Assembly (NCBI GenBank): GCA_003427395.1
Contig: BFEA01000050.1
Coordinates: forward strand, 525,709 to 556,731
Source of the DNA: Chara braunii
Taxonomy: Eukaryota > Streptophyta > Charophyceae > Charales > Characeae
DNA length: 31,023 nucleotides
Direction of reading: 5' to 3'
Shown: positions 27,140 through 31,023 of the stretch, one piece after another
Position numbering within the stretch: position 1 is the stretch's first letter
How the letters are laid out: each line of letters starts with the position of its first letter
Made by a program: the position numbers and the translations under genes
Notes under the pieces: generated by a model
Database searches by the model: none
What the model was told of the DNA's origin: nothing
Seen by the model: only the letters and a program-made list of their open reading frames with translations

Positions 27140-28340
27140 GTATCACCTCTCTCTTCCCTCTCCCTACTAACCCACTTTCCCTACCTTTTCTCTCTCCTCT
27201 TACTCACCCCCTCTACTTCTTCCTCTTCTACCTCACTCCCTTCCCCCTACTCATCCTCACTACTCATACCCCTCCCCCTATTTTTTTATTCATTTATTTT
27301 CTTTTCTTTCTCCTTTTTTCTCTTTGCTTCTTGATCCCCCTCCACCTTTCCCATCCCTTTCTCTCCCATTCTCTCACCCTCCTTCCCCCAACTACAGCCC
27401 CATCACTTCCCCCATCTCCCCCTTCACTCTTTTTCTCTCTTCCACCTATTTCTCTCTTTTCTCCTTCACTTTTTCATCCCCCTTCCCTCCTACTTCGAAA
27501 TTTTTGTGTTTTTTTTTCTTTCTATCTTTCTTTTGATTTATCTTTTCTCTTTTTTCTAAAAAGTCGAATTATCTTTTCCCCCACTTTCTTTCCTTATTTT
27601 TTGATTTATTCCATTTTTTTTATTTTTATTTTTATTCTGAAATTTTGAATTTCCTTGCGGTAGGAGTTAGTCATTCTTGCTTTTGGCACACATTCCGACC
27701 CCGTGGGGATAACGAAGTGCTGTCGAAATTTTCTGTTTTTTCTTTCACTTAGTTGTTTTCATCACATTTTGATCCCTTGGGGGTAGCGTGGTGCTGGCAA
27801 AATCTTCTATTTTTACTTTGCCTTTCTTCTTGAGGGCAACGAAATGCTGCTGAAATTATTGAAAAATCCAACACTTAATTTTTTTTCACCTCCTCATCTA
27901 CTTATTTATTTATTTATTTATTTATTTATTATTTTATTTTATTTTATTTATTTTTTTCTTAAATTTTTAATTTGCGGCATTTGAAACCTAGTGTGCTTAT
28001 CTTGGTCTCTCCTTTCCCTTGGCACACTCTTGACCCCATGGGGGGTAGGGAAATGCTGCCAAAAATTCTAAAAAAATAAATAATGTTTATCTCTTCACAT
28101 TTTGTTTTCTTATTTCTTTAATTATTTTAATTATGTATTTATTTCCTTATTTATTTTTATTTTTTTCTCAAAATTTCGTTGTTTATTTATTTTTCCTCCC
28201 GCCTCCCGCCCCCCTATGCTTGCTATTTTATTTTCTTGATTAGGTCGCCGGTACCCTACCCTAACCACTCAAACTCTGGTTAGTTTTTTTCTAGAATTTA
28301 GGGTTCTCATAACCCCCACCTACTTTTCCTTCTCATTCAG
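27140..28340 (+). other. Putative 1.2-kb T-rich intron
   Basis: It is bounded by CAG/GTATCACC on the left and a pyrimidine-rich TTTTCCTTCTCATTCAG/GC on the right. The interior is strongly T- and C-rich (27140-27600, then T/A-rich to 28200), as in plant introns, and the flanking frames agree in phase (GPG joined to IVDPNHP). It could equally be the long leader intron of a retroelement, or coincidence in T-rich DNA. Confidence 0.35.
27660..28065 (+). repeat. Degenerate tandem repeat with CCCCGTGGGG-like core
   Basis: Similar blocks occur near 27683, 27761, 27832 and 28019: a TTGGCACACATT-type start, GACCCCGTGGGG or variants, then GAAGTGCTG or GAAATGCTG and AAATT. They are separated by T-rich and (TTTA)n runs (27899-27955). 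Function is unknown. Confidence 0.6.
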
Positions 28341-28342
28341 GC

Positions 28343-28725
28343 ATCGTGGATCCAAACCACCCATCGCCCTTTGACGACGCCCTCGCTCGATTTACTAGCG
28401 TCACCCGTCGCCTTCTATCGCAGACCTCCCCTTATGCCCTCGGCTCACGCGGATTTCGTCCGACCCTCTCTAGTCCAGCTCGTTACCTCCCCATGGCCGA
28501 CGGCGTGTCACAAGCCGCCGAGGAGGCGACGACCTCGGCATCGGGCTCCACACCCATACCAACGGAGCAGGGTCATCAGCCCTAGGGGGATCTGCACACC
28601 CTCATCACCTCCCTCCTTGCGCCCTTACAGGCGCAGGTGGCGACTCTTACCGCTGGCCTGTGGCAACTCCAGGACGCTGGTTGTCCTTCCTCTCCTCACT
28701 CTCTCTTTTTTCCTGGCTCCCAGTT
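28343..28725 (+). pseudogene. Gag-like N-terminal remnant (uncertain)
   Basis: The frame opens after the putative splice acceptor with DPNHPSPFDDALARFTSVTR and MADGVSQAAEEATTSASGST, then a TAG at 28583 (QP-stop), then DLHTLITSLLAPLQAQVATL and TAGLWQLQDAGCP, a helical stretch such as is seen near the start of plant retroelement gag proteins. The remainder is replaced by the ~960-bp repeat. No zinc knuckle or capsid motif is present, so the assignment is tentative. Confidence 0.35.
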
Positions 28726-28736
28726 CGGGTCCCTCG

Positions 28737-29688
28737 TCCTTGGGGTCCTGTGGCTGTCCCAAACGTGCGTGAAATCACAACCAAGTTTTTTGGTTCGTGA
28801 GTTCACACACATTTCACTCACGGCGAAGGCAAAGAAGAATGGCTTCATCGCTGGAAATTGATTGTGGTTTGGGAGGTGTTTGAGAGGGTTCGATCCCCTC
28901 ACCTACAACAAATGGTGTATGAAGTTACTCTTGCCCGCCTTTGCAAAAGAGAATTTATGTCAGAACAACTGAACAGCGTGCACTGCCGCCTATTTCAAGG
29001 AAGCCTTATACTATTGTCAATGAATATGGTGCGTGTGCCCACTCACATGCAGTCGTCTTGACTGCCACAGCCATGGTCAGTGAATCATACCCTGACATCT
29101 GACACCCCGCCTGGAGACACCATCTGTGAGAAGAACACTTTCTTTTCTTTTTTAGCAGTTTTTTCTTCATTTGTCTGGTCATGTAGCGCCCAACCATTCC
29201 CACACACCCCTTGGGACGACGCATGGTTAGTTTATACGGACACTGTCTGTGCACCACCCAAAGGGTTAGGTCCATGGTTGCAGTATGCTGGTAGTAGTAG
29301 GCTTTGGGGGAGGATTGTCTGAGTGGTTTGACCTGGGGGGGTTTGATGAGTGTCGAGTGTTTATGTGTGGGTTGTGTATTGAGTATGGTCCGCTGATTTC
29401 AAGGCCATGCCTTGTGTACTCACCATGGGTAGGGAGGGGGTTATTGGGTAGATCGATAGGTGGGATGGGGGGATGGGTAGATAGGACATTGTGTAGGGTC
29501 TGTGGGCCTGTCTGTGTGCGCCGTCTCGTTCGTATGGGCTGGTTGTGGAGGAGACGGAGCGCGTATGGTCCACCCATGAGAGTGCACACCTACATTGTAT
29601 GATCCTGCGTCCCAGGAAGACCCTGCTGTTTGCACACACCCATAAGTAGTGGTAGTGGTTGGGTGTTAGGCATGTACAATTCCCACGG
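28737..29688. repeat. ~960-bp dispersed repeat, copy B
   Basis: This is a direct copy of 21496-22459 with scattered substitutions. A perfect tRNA T-arm-like hairpin lies at 28884-28900 (GAGGG, loop TTCGATC, CCCTC), matching a Pol III B box, with a weak A-box-like TGGCTTCATCG at 28840-28850. In copy A this hairpin is damaged. The right-half minus-strand frame is kept in part (NVLSTHPPIPPIDLPNNPLP), but a ~30-bp deletion near 29565 shifts it. Confidence 0.85.
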
Positions 29689-29942
29689 TCGGGCATCACG
29701 GTGACGTTGATCTTACTATGCTTGTGGGTTGTGCTTCATCCGGGTTGGTACCTGTCTGAGTCCCCATTGAGGGTTCGGTTGGGGCGTGAGTCTGGGGAAG
29801 GGTTCCTAGGTAAGGGTGTCATCTTAGGCAGGGGAGGGTGGGTTGTCGCATTGAATGTAGAAGGGTGGCTCGCTACCCATACAGTCTGCATGATGTGATA
29901 CAGGTCCATCTAGCCTGTATCCGGGTCGTCGTCGAGGACAAC
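29689..29942. other. Unassigned stretch
   Basis: A G/T-rich sequence with no recognised gene, repeat or RNA. Confidence 0.4.
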
Positions 29943-30414
29943 GAAAAAATTTCCTAGAATTAAATAATCATTCTATAGAAAAATTACAATCTAAATTTCA
30001 AATTTTCATTCCATCTTAAAAAATGTCATTTCAATTTTAAAATTTCTGATCTTACTTGCAAACTTTCATTCCAAGAATAGGGTATCCCTTCTTATTTGGA
30101 CTGCATGCTAGAGATGGAATGAAAGTCTGGATGAGTTCATGAAATATTTTAATTGGACTGTCATTTTAAGTAAGGATTTTCAGTCATAAATAGGTTAATC
30201 CAATCTAAATTAGAAGATATTTGTTGTAGTATAATGAAAATTTAATTAAAACATTTCATAAACTCGTCCACACTTTCATTCCATCTTGAACAAATAGATG
30301 TAGTTGAAAGGGAAAACTCATTTTTAGACGGGAATTTATCAAATAAAACTGGAATTTTTAGAATTGGACGAACATTAGAATGATAATTTATAAATATCAA
30401 GGATTTTTTTTTTT
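29943..30414. repeat. AT-rich MITE-like foldback element
   Basis: Inverted arms 30112-30154 and 30244-30287 match in about 39 of 43 positions (AGATGGAATGAAAGT, GAGTTCATGAAAT and their complements). Weaker pairing extends outwards to the ends (AATTTCCTAGAATTAAATAA on the left against TATAAATATCAAGGATTTTT on the right). It is much more AT-rich than its surroundings and has no ORF. No clear target-site duplication is seen. Confidence 0.65.
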
Positions 30415-30770
30415 ATGGAATGTTTTTTCAACTTTCATTTCTCGTGGGAATTTTTCTGTTGGATTCAGGGTGTTCCTATGGTAGCACCCTGGGTGTCTGT
30501 AGCTCCTCAGCAGGTGCAGGTTGGTATGAGTTTAGGTCTAGATAGAGAGGTCTGGGTCACACCGCTATAGGGCTCAACTTGCGATAAGATTAGGATGTGA
30601 CAGGTCACGAATGATGCCCCTTGAGAAAGACTGTCCCTGGGGTTGGCACAGGCCATCTGATCCCCTCGCTGGTTGAGTACGACGATAGGCACCTCCCGAG
30701 GCCTAGCATTCACCCTCTACAATGACATGGACCTTAAACCACCAGTACCTCTACCAGCTATCGGCCGCGA
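30415..30770. other. Unassigned stretch
   Basis: No gene is recognised. TTAAACCACCAGTACC at 30734-30749 is the complement of 1396-1411. Confidence 0.4.
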
Positions 30771-30845
30771 GCCTTCCCGTATACGCGCCGCAGCTCATGC
30801 GGGGTCGGCCACGGGAAGGCCCGGTCGTTGCTAGGACGCCGGGCC
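30771..30845. other. Two adjacent GC-rich hairpins
   Basis: GCCTTCCCGT (30771-30780) pairs with ACGGGAAGGC (30811-30820). Directly after it, GGCCCGG (30818-30824) pairs with CCGGGCC near 30839-30845. The two stems share a few bases, so they are mutually exclusive at their border. No Pol III terminator or known RNA is recognised. Confidence 0.55.
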
Positions 30846-30949
30846 CCGCTTCTTTCGGGACGACACACTGTACATTTTCTCAAAAACAAGAAAAAAAAAG
30901 AAGAGGAAAAAAAAAAGAAAACAACGTGAACGCGCCGCAGCTTCCCGTT

Positions 30950-30952
<3 letters not shown>

Positions 30953-31023
<71 letters not shown>
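30953..31023 (+). repeat. (GA)n microsatellite to window end
   Basis: A pure GA tract of at least 70 bp, running off the end. It is preceded by an A-rich stretch (30880-30921) and CGCGCCGCAGCT, which also occurs near 30784. Confidence 0.97.

Noticed and set aside
28840-28900. A tRNA gene
   Set aside because: Only the T-arm is convincing; no acceptor stem or anticodon arm can be built around it.
30720-30880. A ribosomal RNA or spacer fragment
   Set aside because: It is GC-rich with hairpins, but no conserved 18S, 5.8S, 28S or 5S string was recognised.

Overview
This window looks like intergenic DNA from a large, repeat-rich streptophyte genome (land plant or charophyte-type alga). It holds no intact host gene that I can defend. 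The evidence for a plant is a U6 snRNA copy with plant-type ends, a plant-style Ty3/gypsy element with an initiator-Met-tRNA primer site, L1-like LINEs ending in a zf-RVT domain, and long CT/CA microsatellites. The species cannot be named from this sequence.

Layout. Positions 1-104 are a fragment of the same LTR found downstream, joined by an exact 38-bp Nextera mate-pair junction (105-142) to the next sequence, so continuity there is doubtful. Positions 143-742 hold a minus-strand U6 copy with an A tail instead of a T terminator, and a duplicated unit with (CT)n/(CA)n tracts. Positions 1230-3501 are a patchwork of a decayed minus-strand LINE and short poly(A)-tailed SINE-like repeats; one repeat sits inside the LINE's reverse-transcriptase sequence. 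Positions 3426-3925 plus 17522-17578 form a long foldback palindrome.

A 13.6-kb Ty3/gypsy-type retrotransposon (3926-17521; LTRs about 2.6 kb) has inserted into that foldback. It carries gag with a zinc knuckle, protease, RT-RNase H with stop codons, a degraded PHD-finger-like cysteine/histidine cluster between RNase H and integrase, an uninterrupted integrase, and about 2.1 kb of extra sense-strand ORFs before the 3' LTR.

From 17579 onward come a LINE endonuclease remnant, an assembly gap inside poly(T) (18267-18456), another SINE-like copy, and a 163-bp tandem repeat with internal inverted repeats that is split by a minus-strand LINE with a 19-bp target-site duplication. A second LINE (23031-26678, plus strand) has a 14-bp target-site duplication and a 27-A tail. 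A ~960-bp repeat occurs at 21496-22459 and 28737-29688. Between these lie a possible 1.2-kb intron, a gag-like remnant, an AT-rich MITE-like foldback (29943-30414), GC-rich hairpins and a terminal (GA)n tract.

The autonomous elements work as two systems. The Ty3-type pol would have copied the LTR element through a tRNA-Met primer. The LINE RT copied itself by target-primed reverse transcription, and probably also mobilised the SINE-like repeats (which share its 3'-end motifs) and perhaps the U6 RNA. All coding copies here appear decayed. The most unusual features are the PHD-like module and the extra ORFs of the LTR element.
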